From JABDGV01 sp964577935 (GTDB taxonomy: Bacteria > Chlamydiota > Chlamydiia > Chlamydiales > FEN-1388), in assembly GCA_964577935.1 (NCBI GenBank), contig CAZOAJ010000021.1, positions 1 to 31,634 of the forward strand: a stretch of 31,634 nt of DNA, written 5' to 3'. Under the pieces are notes generated by a model. It did no database searches and was not told where the DNA came from. It saw only the letters and a list, made by a program, of their open reading frames with translations. Of the stretch, positions 8,975-17,250 are shown one piece after another; position 1 is the first letter of the stretch, and each line of letters opens with the position of its first letter. Position numbers and translations under genes: made by a program.

Positions 8975-9322
8975 ATTTGTATGTAAGTTAAGTTTTTTTG
9001 ATTTAACAAAGCTTTAGTTGAATGAGAAAGTATAGCATATATCGAGTCATCAGTCACTAAGACGAAACTTAATATGATTTCAATACAGAGTTTGAATATA
9101 GACTTTCAATCTCGTAAAAAATAGGAGACAATCGTATCGTTTGGTCATGTAATCAAGTGAACCTTATGGGACGAATTTGATCACTCCAAGTTGAATACAA
9201 GATAGTGTGATCTTCTTCTGCATTACGATATGGTTATACACGATATGGTTATACACCATATGGTTATACTGGGTAATGAATAAAACTACTCCCGATTTGC
9301 ATTTGGACTATAGGATTTGAAT
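8975..9322. other. Divergent intergenic region, kinase-like gene / clpC
   Basis: No gene is seen in these 348 bp. The spacer holds the start regions of two divergent genes, a 6-bp inverted repeat GATCAC (9179-9184) / GTGATC (9207-9212) and the tandem repeat listed separately. No CIRCE element (TTAGCACTC-N9-GAGTGCTAA) and no CtsR-type heptad repeat is present, so the usual heat-shock operators of clpC are not visible. Confidence 0.6.
9226..9270 (+). repeat. Three 15-bp tandem repeats upstream of clpC
   Basis: The unit CGATATGGTTATACA occurs exactly at 9226-9240 and 9241-9255. A third copy, CCATATGGTTATACT, lies at 9256-9270 with two changes. The array ends 52 bp before the clpC start codon. 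Each of the first two junctions reads TTATACAC(G/C), one base from the DnaA box TTATNCACA, and each unit also contains a -10-like TATAC(A/T). It may be an operator array or a stacked promoter. Confidence 0.9.
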
Positions 9323-11884
9323 ATGTTTGACAAGTTCACCAACAGAGCAAAACAGGTTATCAAGCTGGCCAAAAAAGAAGCTCAGCGGATGAATCATAAC
9401 TATTTAGGTACCGAGCATATTCTTTTGGGCCTCCTCAAGCTTGGACAAGGGATAGCTGTCAACGTTTTACGCGGAATGTCAATCGATTATGAAACAGTAC
9501 GACAAGAAGTCGAGCGTTTGGTCGGTTTTGGTCCTGAACTGCAACTGTACGGAGAGCCCGCATTAACCGGAAAAGTAAAAAAAGTTATTGAATACGCCAA
9601 TGAAGAGGCAGCAACTCTTAATCACAACTATGTTGGTACCGAACATCTGCTCTTAGGTCTCTTGCGCCAAACGGATGGGGTTGCTGTTCAAGTCTTAGAA
9701 AACCTTAATGTAAACCTCAAAGATGTTCGAAAAGAAGTCCTTAAGGAGCTTGAGTCATTCAATTTACAGCTTCCGCCGAGTGCTACGAGTGCTAGTGCCT
9801 CTATGGGAGGTGCTGCAGGAGCCGGTGCCGGTAAGGGCCTTGATCGTGGTTTTTCCTCTACATCCGCATCCGGAGATAAACTAGCGGCTCTTAAAGCCTA
9901 CGGACTTGATCTTACTGAGCTTGCAAAAGAAGGTAAGCTTGACCCTGTTATAGGCCGCAAGGAGGAAGTTGAGCGACTTATTTTAATTCTTTGCAGAAGG
10001 CGTAAAAACAACCCAGTTCTTGTTGGAGAAGCTGGCGTTGGAAAGACAGCCATAGTTGAAGGTCTTGCCCACGCAATTGTACGAGGAGAGGTTCCCGACA
10101 TTCTCCGTAAGAAGAAATTGATTAGTTTAGACCTTGCTCTCATGATTGCGGGAACTAAATACAGAGGTCAGTTTGAAGAGCGAATCAAAGCTGCAATGGA
10201 CGAGATTCGTAAAAATGGAAATGTTCTTCTTTTCATAGATGAGCTTCATACGATAGTTGGAGCAGGTGCGGCAGAAGGCGCAATAGATGCTTCAAATATT
10301 TTAAAACCGGCCCTTTCACGTGGCGAAATTCAATGTATTGGTGCGACAACCGTTGATGAGTACCGAAAGCATATCGAGAAAGATACTGCCCTTGAAAGAC
10401 GATTTCAGAAGATTATAGTTCAGCCTCCTTCAGTTCAAGATACGATTTCGATTCTTGAAGGGTTGAAAGGCAAGTATGAAGAGCACCATAAGTGCCACTA
10501 TACAAAGGCTGCAATCGAATCAGCTGCAATACTCGCAGATCGTTATGTCTATGGCCGGTTCTTACCCGATAAAGCAATTGATCTCTTGGATGAAGCAGGC
10601 TCTATGATGCGTATCTCTATGATGCATCAACCTCTTGATATAAGTAAGTTTGAGCAAGAGATAGAAGAGACACGTATTGCCAAAGAAGAGTCAATTAGTA
10701 AGCAGGAGTACGAAAAGGCTGCAAAACTTCGCGATAAAGAGAAGTCATTGCGTGAAAGACTCCAACAGGTTCGCACTGAGTGGGAATCAAATAAAGAAGA
10801 GCATGAGGTTGCTGTTGATGATGAGGAAGTTGCCTCAGTAGTCGCCAAGCAGACAGGCATCCCTATTTATCGATTGACTCAAGGTGAGTCACAAAAGATA
10901 TTGAAGCTCGAAGAGCATATTCGGACCAATATTATTGGCCAAGATGAAGCGGTTAATGTTGTATCACGAGCCATTCGGAGAAGTAGAGCCGACATAAAGG
11001 ATCCAAACCGACCTATCGGAGCTTTTCTTTTCTTAGGCCCTACGGGCGTTGGAAAAACTCTTTTAGCAAAACAGCTCGCAATCAATATGTTTGGTGGTGA
11101 AGACGCCCTTATCCAAGTTGATATGTCAGAATATATGGAGAAGTTTGCTGTATCTCGTCTTACAGGCTCTCCTCCTGGATATGTTGGATATGAGGAAGGC
11201 GGCCAGCTCAGCGAACGAGTGCGTCAGCGTCCCTATTCAGTTGTGCTTTTTGACGAAGTTGAAAAAGCGCATCCCGATGTGATGGATATTCTTCTCCAAA
11301 TTCTAGAGGAAGGGAAGCTCACAGATTCATTTGGTAGAAAGATTGATTTTCGTAATACGATTATCATCATGACATCGAACTTGGGTGCAGATCTCATCAA
11401 AAAAAGTACCGAGATTGGATTTGGTGTGAAAGAAGGGCTCCCTGATTACTCGATTATCCGAGAAAAGATTGAGGGTGCCGTTAAAAAACACTTTAAACCT
11501 GAGTTTTTGAATCGGCTTACCGATCTCGTGATTTTCCATCCCCTTACAAAAGAGGCTCTTGCTGATATTGTAAATCTGGAGATGAAGAAACTCTCTGATC
11601 GACTGCATCGAAAGGAAATCACCATAACTCTTTCAGAGGCTGCCAAAGGCTTCTTAGTCGAAAAAGGATATCAACCGGAAATGGGTGCTCGGCCTTTACG
11701 TAGAACTATTGAGCAGTACGTAGAAGATCCTCTTTCAGAAATTATCTTGAAGCACCCCGATCAAAAATGGAGTTGTGAGATCGAAGTTTCCGATGGAAAG
11801 CTAGATTTTAAAACCACTGATGAAGTTGTTATTCAGCCAACAGAAGTAAGTGTTCAGCCTACATCTGTAAAGTCGGATTCATAA
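9323..11884 (+). CDS. clpC: ClpC ATP-dependent unfoldase
   Basis: Class I Hsp100 AAA+ unfoldase that threads substrates into the ClpP protease in the cytoplasm. The 853-residue reading starts at the ATG at 9323 (AGGA seven bases before), not at the in-frame TTG at 9317. Order of domains: two Clp_N repeats (YLGTEHILLGLL and YVGTEHLLLGLL, about residues 1-150), a Gly/Ala/Ser-rich linker (about 153-185), the first AAA+ module with Walker A GEAGVGKT (Lys241), a UVR-type helical segment (KQEYEKAAKLRDKEKSL, about 455-470) typical of ClpC, and the second AAA+ module with Walker A GPTGVGKT (Lys578) and sensor region MTSNLGADLI. The C-terminal D2-small domain is complete (GARPLRRTIEQ). It stands alone, between the 15-bp repeats and a terminator. 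Confidence 0.97.
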   Translation: MFDKFTNRAKQVIKLAKKEAQRMNHNYLGTEHILLGLLKLGQGIAVNVLRGMSIDYETVRQEVERLVGFGPELQLYGEPALTGKVKKVIEYANEEAATLNHNYVGTEHLLLGLLRQTDGVAVQVLENLNVNLKDVRKEVLKELESFNLQLPPSATSASASMGGAAGAGAGKGLDRGFSSTSASGDKLAALKAYGLDLTELAKEGKLDPVIGRKEEVERLILILCRRRKNNPVLVGEAGVGKTAIVEGLAHAIVRGEVPDILRKKKLISLDLALMIAGTKYRGQFEERIKAAMDEIRKNGNVLLFIDELHTIVGAGAAEGAIDASNILKPALSRGEIQCIGATTVDEYRKHIEKDTALERRFQKIIVQPPSVQDTISILEGLKGKYEEHHKCHYTKAAIESAAILADRYVYGRFLPDKAIDLLDEAGSMMRISMMHQPLDISKFEQEIEETRIAKEESISKQEYEKAAKLRDKEKSLRERLQQVRTEWESNKEEHEVAVDDEEVASVVAKQTGIPIYRLTQGESQKILKLEEHIRTNIIGQDEAVNVVSRAIRRSRADIKDPNRPIGAFLFLGPTGVGKTLLAKQLAINMFGGEDALIQVDMSEYMEKFAVSRLTGSPPGYVGYEEGGQLSERVRQRPYSVVLFDEVEKAHPDVMDILLQILEEGKLTDSFGRKIDFRNTIIIMTSNLGADLIKKSTEIGFGVKEGLPDYSIIREKIEGAVKKHFKPEFLNRLTDLVIFHPLTKEALADIVNLEMKKLSDRLHRKEITITLSEAAKGFLVEKGYQPEMGARPLRRTIEQYVEDPLSEIILKHPDQKWSCEIEVSDGKLDFKTTDEVVIQPTEVSVQPTSVKSDS

Positions 11885-11917
11885 AGGTATCGGTTTTAAA
11901 CCTATGCGTTAAAATGT

Positions 11918-11980
11918 ATAAGGTCTTTTTTGATGTAATCGTGAGATTTTCTTAAAAGACCTTATATGGTGGCCCTTTTT
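11918..11980 (+). terminator. Terminator downstream of clpC
   Basis: A perfect 12-bp inverted repeat (ATAAGGTCTTTT at 11918-11929, AAAAGACCTTAT at 11954-11965) spans a 24-base loop, followed about ten bases on by a run of seven T. It lies between convergent genes and could serve both. Confidence 0.65.
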
Positions 11981-12017
11981 TTCTCACACAAGTCAATCTT
12001 GATTCAAAATTATTTCT

Positions 12018-13166
12018 CTAGGCATTGCCTTGGAGGGATAAGACTCCTTGGCCTATCTTAGACACAATATCTATACTCTTAGGTGCAAAAATGGGGATAT
12101 TTTGTTTGATGCAAAAAAGGTTGCCTTCGGATGATTTCCAGAAGGATTCCTGGGAGGAAGCGCAAACATAATTTTGAAATATAGAGACTACAACAGCCTC
12201 AAAAATCTTATCAAATAGCGTATGAGTGATAATTGTTGAATTTGTAAAAAGTTTTATTATTATATCAATTTCATAATCGTTGGTATTTATTTCTGAGATG
12301 ATTTTAAGAATCTTTTCAGCTGCCTCCTTTCGTTCTTGTTCCACTGTTTGATTATAGACAATGCTTGGATCGTTAAACATCTTCTTAAACATGAAAACAT
12401 GGTCTATAAATATTCTTTCTTGAGGGGCTCGTGTCTGGATGCCTATGAATTCTAGAAGGTGCTCTCGAAACTCTGGAAAGAGTGTCAGGTCCTCTATTTG
12501 AAACTCATTTTTCGCAAAACTAGAGCATTGTGGATCTTGTAGTGCTCTCTGGTAGAGTTCAGTTGAAATTATTCTGTATATGTCTTTTTTAAGATTAAGT
12601 TTGGATTCTTGCAGGCTCTTACTCTTGATGACAGATTGCTTGGTTTCTTGAGGATTTTTTAAATAAAATTTCAAGAAATAGCGGGATATATTGAGTTCTT
12701 GAGTTGATATTGATGGAAGAAGGGATGCAAGCTTTGCCTGAAATAATCTTTTTATTGAATCGGATGGAAGTCCGTTTAAAGCCTCCAGAGTTTTTTGTAG
12801 GCTAGTATCAAGGAGTTTAGTGAGTGGGGATGAATCTTGCTTGAGCGATGCAAAATTTTCCATATTTTGATGTGAAAAAAATACGGGGAAATCTTTAGTA
12901 ATAAGTCTTTGCAGTGCTTCTAAATTAATCGATTTCAATTCTTTGTTGCTGTCTTGTTTCTTGTCCTCGACTGCTACATTCGTCTGTAGTTGCAGTGAGC
13001 CAATCCTTAATTTGTCGAATATTCCCGACAGCCTTTTTTTTGGCTCAGGCGTGTTTTTGGATGCCTTTTTGTTTGAAGGCTGAAGAGAATAATTTTCTGC
13101 GGATTCATCACTTGGATAGTAAAGCTTTTCATCCTTTGGGGTGCGAAAAGCGGCAAATAATGACAT
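12018..13166 (-). CDS. Hypothetical protein, possible RGS-like helical domain
   Basis: This 382-residue protein has a Ser/Lys/Pro-rich N-terminus (about residues 1-70, with PKKRLSG). The rest is predicted by eye to be helical. Between about residues 205 and 345 the order LQDPQCSSFAKNEF, FREHLLEFIG, IFIDHVFMFKKMF, AAEKILKII, THTLFDKIFEAVV, IFQNYV resembles the helix and spacing pattern of RGS domains (FxxFL.xE, F/W..xxxYKK, A..I...F, TFD.AQ..v, Y..FL). The match is weak, and the canonical EN(I/L)xFW motif is degenerate. GAGAGG lies about six bases before the ATG. It has no signal peptide or membrane span and stands alone between clpC and ptsN. An unrelated helical effector is the main alternative. 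Confidence 0.65.
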   Translation of the reverse strand: MSLFAAFRTPKDEKLYYPSDESAENYSLQPSNKKASKNTPEPKKRLSGIFDKLRIGSLQLQTNVAVEDKKQDSNKELKSINLEALQRLITKDFPVFFSHQNMENFASLKQDSSPLTKLLDTSLQKTLEALNGLPSDSIKRLFQAKLASLLPSISTQELNISRYFLKFYLKNPQETKQSVIKSKSLQESKLNLKKDIYRIISTELYQRALQDPQCSSFAKNEFQIEDLTLFPEFREHLLEFIGIQTRAPQERIFIDHVFMFKKMFNDPSIVYNQTVEQERKEAAEKILKIISEINTNDYEIDIIIKLFTNSTIITHTLFDKIFEAVVVSIFQNYVCASSQESFWKSSEGNLFCIKQNIPIFAPKSIDIVSKIGQGVLSLQGNA

Positions 13167-13227
13167 TTTGAGCCTCTCGAAATATATAAACTGTCTGTAT
13201 ATCTAATCATTGAGCATGATATTCAAA

Positions 13228-13263
13228 TGTATCTAGCCAATCGTATGTATCTAGCCAATCGTA
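13228..13263. repeat. Perfect 18-bp tandem duplication
   Basis: TGTATCTAGCCAATCGTA occurs exactly at 13228-13245 and again at 13246-13263. It lies in the spacer between ptsN and the start of the downstream hypothetical gene on the reverse strand, about 62 bp before that start codon. It looks like a recent slippage duplication or a pair of protein-binding sites. Confidence 0.9.
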
Positions 13264-13311
13264 CTCAGAGTCATGAGAATGTTCGGTATCGATACATAAA
13301 GGAACTGTAGG

Positions 13312-13758
13312 TCAACGCTCGTCAAAGGTGTGCAGGACTTCTGCAATACTTGATGCAGTAAGAAGTTGTTTTCGAAGCTCATCATCTCTAATAGCTAGTG
13401 TAAGAGAGGAAAGGATTTGAAGATACTCTGTCTGTTTATCATCAGGCCCTCCGATAAGAAAAATGATCCGTACCGGTGTTGAGTCGATCGAGTGCCAATC
13501 AATGCCTTTTTTGCAAATTCCTATGCATATAAAGAATGAGTTAAAACATGAGAGTTTGGCATGAGGAACGGCCACCCCGAGCCCTACACCCGTTGAAACG
13601 AGATTTTCACGGTCAATTACCGCTTTCAGAAACTGATCAGCATGTTCTGGATCAAGCTGGTCGGATACATGCCGGACCAGCCTGGTTAGAGCTTCTTTTT
13701 TTTGAGAAGCCTCCAGAAAACAGATCAACCGTTCATTAATATATTCACGAACTCTCAT
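13312..13758 (-). CDS. ptsN: PTS EIIA-Ntr-type regulatory protein
   Basis: Single-domain EIIA of the mannitol/fructose fold, normally the last phospho-acceptor of the nitrogen PTS and a regulator rather than a sugar importer. The phosphorylatable His lies in GVAVPHAKL, preceded by the family segment STGVGLG; IIFLIGGPDD and the helical end LLTASSIAEVL also fit. I start at MRVREYINERL (148 residues) because AAGG lies nine bases upstream. An in-frame ATG at 13794 would add a Cys-rich peptide, but it has AGG directly against the codon. It is the last gene of accD-dut-ptsN on the reverse strand. C. trachomatis has two ptsN copies next to dut, as I recall; only one is here. Confidence 0.88.
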   Translation of the reverse strand: MRVREYINERLICFLEASQKKEALTRLVRHVSDQLDPEHADQFLKAVIDRENLVSTGVGLGVAVPHAKLSCFNSFFICIGICKKGIDWHSIDSTPVRIIFLIGGPDDKQTEYLQILSSLTLAIRDDELRKQLLTASSIAEVLHTFDER

Positions 13759-13946
13759 CAATCGTTGCCTTATGCAAGTAGGGCAACAACACATCCTGCA
13801 CTTAGCTCAATAGAGAGTCAAGTTTAAATAGAAGATGTATAAAAAATGTTGTCCTACATAACAAGAGATCAGGAATTCCAATTAAGAAATTATTTATTTC
13901 ATATTGGATGATTTTTCAGACCTTTTTCCTGTTCTCCCTGGGTAGC

Positions 13947-14402
13947 TCAATTTACGCCTGTGTGTCCAAATCCTCCGCTTCCTCTTTGTGTGAGGGAAAG
14001 CTCATCACTGAGAAGGAATTCTGCTTGAAGAACAGGTGCTACAACTAATTGTGCTATTCGCATTCCCGGTTCAATAATAAAGAGTTCATTTCCATGATTA
14101 ATAAGGATAACTTGCACTTCGCCCCTGTAATCACTATCAATGGTTCCAGGAGTATTGACAATAGAAATCCCATGTTTACTCGCAAGCCCGCTTCGAGGGC
14201 GTACTTGAATTTCAAAGCCCAATGGGATTTCAAAACTTAAGCCTGTAGGTATTTTTGCAATGGCTCCAGGGGGTATTTCAACAGGGGTGTCGATGCAGGC
14301 GCGAACGTCGCATCCAGCAGCCCCAGATGTGGCGTATTGGGGTAAATATTCAGGTTTTTTTGAACGTACACGTATTTGGAGTGGAGTATGAGTTAAAAAC
14401 AT
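13947..14402 (-). CDS. dut: dUTP diphosphatase (trimeric dUTPase)
   Basis: Hydrolyses dUTP to dUMP and pyrophosphate, keeping uracil out of DNA and supplying dUMP. The 151-residue protein carries all five dUTPase motifs in order: SGAAGCDVRA (1), RPRSGLASKHGI (2), NTPGTIDSDYRGEV (3), PGMRIAQLVV (4) and RGSGGFGHTG (5, the C-terminal arm that closes over the substrate). The start codon overlaps the accD stop in the sequence TAATG, so its translation is probably coupled to accD. Confidence 0.96.
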   Translation of the reverse strand: MFLTHTPLQIRVRSKKPEYLPQYATSGAAGCDVRACIDTPVEIPPGAIAKIPTGLSFEIPLGFEIQVRPRSGLASKHGISIVNTPGTIDSDYRGEVQVILINHGNELFIIEPGMRIAQLVVAPVLQAEFLLSDELSLTQRGSGGFGHTGVN

Positions 14403-15274
14403 TAATCGCCTCGCCCTTTTCTGAGAGTTATTCCGGTATGGATTGTTGATAGAATTTGACTCAATCTTTGTCGTAGAGCATGCCGGTCTACGATGGCATC
14501 GATCATGCCATGTTCGAGTAGAAATTCAGATTGTTGAGCTCCTGGGGGAAGCGGTCTGCCGAGAATTTGTTCAATAACTCTCGGGCCGGCAAAGCAAATT
14601 AATGCCTTAGGTTCTGCAATAATGATATCTCCAAGAGATGCAAAAGATGCAGTAACCCCTCCGGTCGTTGGATTTGTTAGAATCGAAATGTAGGGTATTT
14701 TGGCTTCTCTTAACTGTGCAAGGGCTCCTGATGTTTTTGCCATTTGCATAAGAGAGAGGGTTGATTCCTGCATTCGTGCTCCCCCCGAAGTGGAAACAAT
14801 CACAGGTGGAATTTGGTGAAGGAGAGAATACTCGAAAAGACGAGTAATTTTTTCTCCCACAACAGACCCCATAGATCCTCCCATGAAATTAAAGTCGAAG
14901 ACTCCAAGAGCAAGTGGTAGGTCATCAAGAGTTGCAATACCTGTTGTGACAGCGTCGGTATTTCCTGATTTTAACTGTGCCGATTTGAGTCGGGCAGCAT
15001 AGGCTTCAGTATCGATAAATTTCAAAGGATCCACAGATGATACTTCTGCAGAGAGCTCTTGAAATGATCCATCGTCGGTTAATAACTTGATTCTATCTAC
15101 AAGAGATAATCGATAGTGGTAGCTGCATTTTGGGCAGCAGTTCAAGTTCTTTTCTAACTCATTCGAATGAATTAGCTCAGAACAATTTGTGCATTTTACC
15201 CAACCTGAAAAACCATCTTTCTTCGTTGCCGATATTTTGATTTTCGGCTTACTTCTCCCAAAGAGGCCCATCAT
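14402..15274 (-). CDS. accD: Acetyl-CoA carboxylase carboxyltransferase subunit beta
   Basis: Beta half of the carboxyltransferase that moves CO2 from carboxybiotin to acetyl-CoA, giving malonyl-CoA for fatty acid synthesis; its partner is AccA. The 290-residue protein has the N-terminal four-cysteine zinc ribbon (CTNC near residue 28 and CPKC about 20 residues later) and the crotonase-like core with DFNFMGGSMGSVVGEKI, SGGARMQES, TNPTTGGVTASFASLGD and AGPRVIEQ. AAGGA lies about ten bases before the first of two consecutive ATG codons. It opens the accD-dut-ptsN operon and is transcribed away from slc1. Confidence 0.96.
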   Translation of the reverse strand: MMGLFGRSKPKIKISATKKDGFSGWVKCTNCSELIHSNELEKNLNCCPKCSYHYRLSLVDRIKLLTDDGSFQELSAEVSSVDPLKFIDTEAYAARLKSAQLKSGNTDAVTTGIATLDDLPLALGVFDFNFMGGSMGSVVGEKITRLFEYSLLHQIPPVIVSTSGGARMQESTLSLMQMAKTSGALAQLREAKIPYISILTNPTTGGVTASFASLGDIIIAEPKALICFAGPRVIEQILGRPLPPGAQQSEFLLEHGMIDAIVDRHALRQRLSQILSTIHTGITLRKGRGD

Positions 15275-15302
15275 ATCTTAACAATCCTTAGTAGTTACTT
15301 TG

Positions 15303-15332
15303 ATATTATCTATCTTCTATTGATTTCGACAA
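15303..15332 (-). promoter_or_regulatory. Candidate promoter for accD-dut-ptsN
   Basis: Reading the reverse strand, TTGTCG (15332-15327) and TAATAT (15308-15303) are separated by 18 bp, with the -10 element 28 bp before the accD start codon. Confidence 0.4.
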
Positions 15333-15426
15333 CCGCACGTTTTTGTTAGCGTGAAAAATAGGAAAAGGAGTAACAAAGAGTAGAAGTTATGATTAAATTT
15401 GTGCCCCGGCTTAAGGAGGACATGAC

Positions 15427-15942
15427 ATGTCTCTAGAAAACGCAAAGCAGAACCTCAAAGAGTTCGGAAAAGAGCTAGGTCTTGAAGACCTCGAATTCGA
15501 TGAGAACAATACGTGTATCTTGGGTATTGATGACGAGTATTCTCTTCATATTACGTATGAACCCAATTCTAAAAAGCTGTATCTTTATTCTCCATTAATC
15601 GATGGTCTTCCAAAAGATGAGAAAATTAAGCTCCGTCTTTATGAAGCTCTTCTCGAAGGATCGCTCCTTGGAGGACAAATGGCTGGCGGCGGCTGCGGAG
15701 TCGCGGTTAATGAAGAATTGATTCTTGTTCATTCAACAGTTGATATGGAACATGCTCTCTCAAACTCGTTGAGAAACTATGCTCCAGTTTTTGTTGAAAT
15801 GGTTGAAAAATGGCGTAAAAAGTGCCAAGAAATTTCAGAAGGCCGTACAGATTCTAGCAAGTCTGCAGCACCTACCTCTATAGCTCCAGGACCGATGGCG
15901 GGACAGCGTACTGGTCCAGGTCAAGGCTTTATCAAGATTTAA
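15427..15942 (+). CDS. slc1: Type III secretion chaperone Slc1 (SycE-like, CT043 family)
   Basis: Class I type III secretion chaperone. In C. trachomatis, Slc1 binds and delivers effectors including Tarp. The 171-residue protein matches my memory of CT043 closely: NTCILGIDDEYSLH, LYLYSPLIDGLP, the invariant LLEGSLLGGQMAGGGCGV, and a Pro/Gly-rich tail. The ATG at 15427 is chosen because AAGGAGG lies nine bases upstream; an ATG at 15422 is out of frame. It is monocistronic between a divergent promoter region and a bidirectional terminator. This is the clearest single sign that the host genome is chlamydial and has a type III system. Confidence 0.9.
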   Translation: MSLENAKQNLKEFGKELGLEDLEFDENNTCILGIDDEYSLHITYEPNSKKLYLYSPLIDGLPKDEKIKLRLYEALLEGSLLGGQMAGGGCGVAVNEELILVHSTVDMEHALSNSLRNYAPVFVEMVEKWRKKCQEISEGRTDSSKSAAPTSIAPGPMAGQRTGPGQGFIKI

Positions 15943-15967
15943 AGTCTTAACAAGCACGAGCACAAGC

Positions 15968-16008
15968 GCCGGAATAAGATAAACTCTTCTTCCGGCTTTC
16001 TTTTTTAT
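15968..16008. terminator. Terminator between slc1 and sodA
   Basis: GCCGGAA (15968-15974) pairs with TTCCGGC (15990-15996), with inner pairs AAGA/TCTT, followed by CTTTCTTTTTTATTTT. It lies between convergent genes; the T-run favours the forward (slc1) direction. Confidence 0.8.
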
Positions 16009-16012
16009 TTTC

Positions 16013-16630
16013 TTATGATCCGATTTGAGCTGCTAGGAAGCGCTCTTCAACATTATACCAGTTCACAATAGACCAAATAGATTTTACGTAGTCTGCGCGG
16101 ACGTTCTCATATTGAAGATAGTAGGCATGTTCCCACACATCAATGCCTAAAAGTGGAACAAGCCCTTTTGTGCTTAAGGGATCTTGATTATCACAAGTTG
16201 CAATCTCTAGACGTTTTTTGGGAGCATTAAATCCGAGCCATCCCCATCCTGAGCCTTGAATAGCTACGGACTTTGCGCTTAGCTGCTCTTTAAATTGATC
16301 GACAGAACCAAATTCCATTTCAATAGCTTTTTTGAGCGACCCTTCTGGAAGTTGTCCACCACCTTCTGCAATCGGCATCAAATTTGTCCAAAAAATAGAA
16401 TGATTGACATGGCCTCCGCCGTTGAACTTAATCGCCTGCTGAAGAGCAATCATTTGACCAAGATTTTGTTGATCATTTGCTGTCGCATATTGTTCTAATG
16501 CTTTGTTAAGATTAGCTACATAGGCAGCGTGGTGTTTTTTGTAGTGCAATTCCATGATTTTTGCTGAGATTGCGGGCTGAAGAGCTCCGAAATCATAGGG
16601 CAAATCTGCTTGTACATAGGGTTTAAACAT
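16013..16630 (-). CDS. sodA: Superoxide dismutase (Mn/Fe)
   Basis: Dismutates superoxide to hydrogen peroxide and oxygen. The 205 residues cover both SOD domains. N-terminal metal ligands lie in HYKKHHAAYV and GGGHVNHSIFW (the GG-H-x-NH pattern is common in Mn enzymes); C-terminal ligands lie in DVWEHAYYLQY, followed by NWYNVEER. AGGAG lies five bases before the ATG. It is the last gene of rnc-radA-hemC-hemD-sodA, and its start lies 115 bases inside the preceding hemD reading frame. Metal preference cannot be settled from motifs alone. Confidence 0.95.
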   Translation of the reverse strand: MFKPYVQADLPYDFGALQPAISAKIMELHYKKHHAAYVANLNKALEQYATANDQQNLGQMIALQQAIKFNGGGHVNHSIFWTNLMPIAEGGGQLPEGSLKKAIEMEFGSVDQFKEQLSAKSVAIQGSGWGWLGFNAPKKRLEIATCDNQDPLSTKGLVPLLGIDVWEHAYYLQYENVRADYVKSIWSIVNWYNVEERFLAAQIGS

Positions 16631-17250
16631 AAAAGCTCCTGAAGTTTTTGTAATGTTACAGGTCCAATTGCTGTGACCTGTATATCTTTTGGTATAGGTG
16701 TACTGTGCCTGAAAAATGCTTCAACTGTCGAGGGACTTGTAAACAGATACTCGGAAACTTCCTTGGGAATTATAGGACAATGTTTGTATTCGATTAATGA
16801 ATAGGCACATTCGTCAAAAAAAATAATCTGTTCCTGTTGAAGTGCTTTGTTTAAAAAGTTTCGAGAAAGCGATGAACGAGGCCAGTAGATGGAACGTGGT
16901 TTCTGTTCGCGAATAAGCCTCAACAGACCTTCCTGATTTTCCTCTTCGGCAGTGTAAATTATGTTTTCTGGAAAATGCTCTCGGATTGTTTTTGTAGTAG
17001 CACATCCAACGCTATAAAAATTACCTTGAAATTGCACGCTGTTATGTACAAGCGCAGATTTAAACAACCTAAGAGCAGGTTTGCTTGAGATGAGGACATT
17101 TTCACATTGCTCAAGGCCATCAAGAAGGATAGGAAGCGGCTCAATTTGGATAAGAGGAATATGGATCCACTCAACTTCATCTCGATCGCTCAGCGGTTCA
17201 GGACCAAAAATGGCTATTTGTCTTTTTGTCGACGTCTTGAATCGATGCAT
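16516..17250 (-). CDS. hemD: Uroporphyrinogen-III synthase
   Basis: Cyclises hydroxymethylbilane to uroporphyrinogen III with inversion of ring D. HemD sequences are poorly conserved, so the call rests on two features plus context. The first lobe has ENVLISSKPALRLF...FYSVGCATTKTIREHF and the second has YLFTSPSTVEAFF...VTAIGPVTLQKL, matching the paired 'TSxxAVxxF ... AIGxxTxxxL' motifs of the two-lobed fold. It lies directly after hemC with a 37-base overlap, the normal place for hemD. The protein is 244 residues, normal for the family. Its last 38 codons overlap sodA, which is unusual; a shifted end is possible, but the essential lobes lie before the overlap. Confidence 0.78.
   Translation of the reverse strand: MHRFKTSTKRQIAIFGPEPLSDRDEVEWIHIPLIQIEPLPILLDGLEQCENVLISSKPALRLFKSALVHNSVQFQGNFYSVGCATTKTIREHFPENIIYTAEEENQEGLLRLIREQKPRSIYWPRSSLSRNFLNKALQQEQIIFFDECAYSLIEYKHCPIIPKEVSEYLFTSPSTVEAFFRHSTPIPKDIQVTAIGPVTLQKLQELLCLNPMYKQICPMISELFSPQSQQKSWNCTTKNTTLPM

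Noticed and set aside
8975..9322. CIRCE or CtsR operator before clpC
   Set aside because: Neither consensus is present on either strand; only the 15-bp repeats and a short imperfect palindrome were found.
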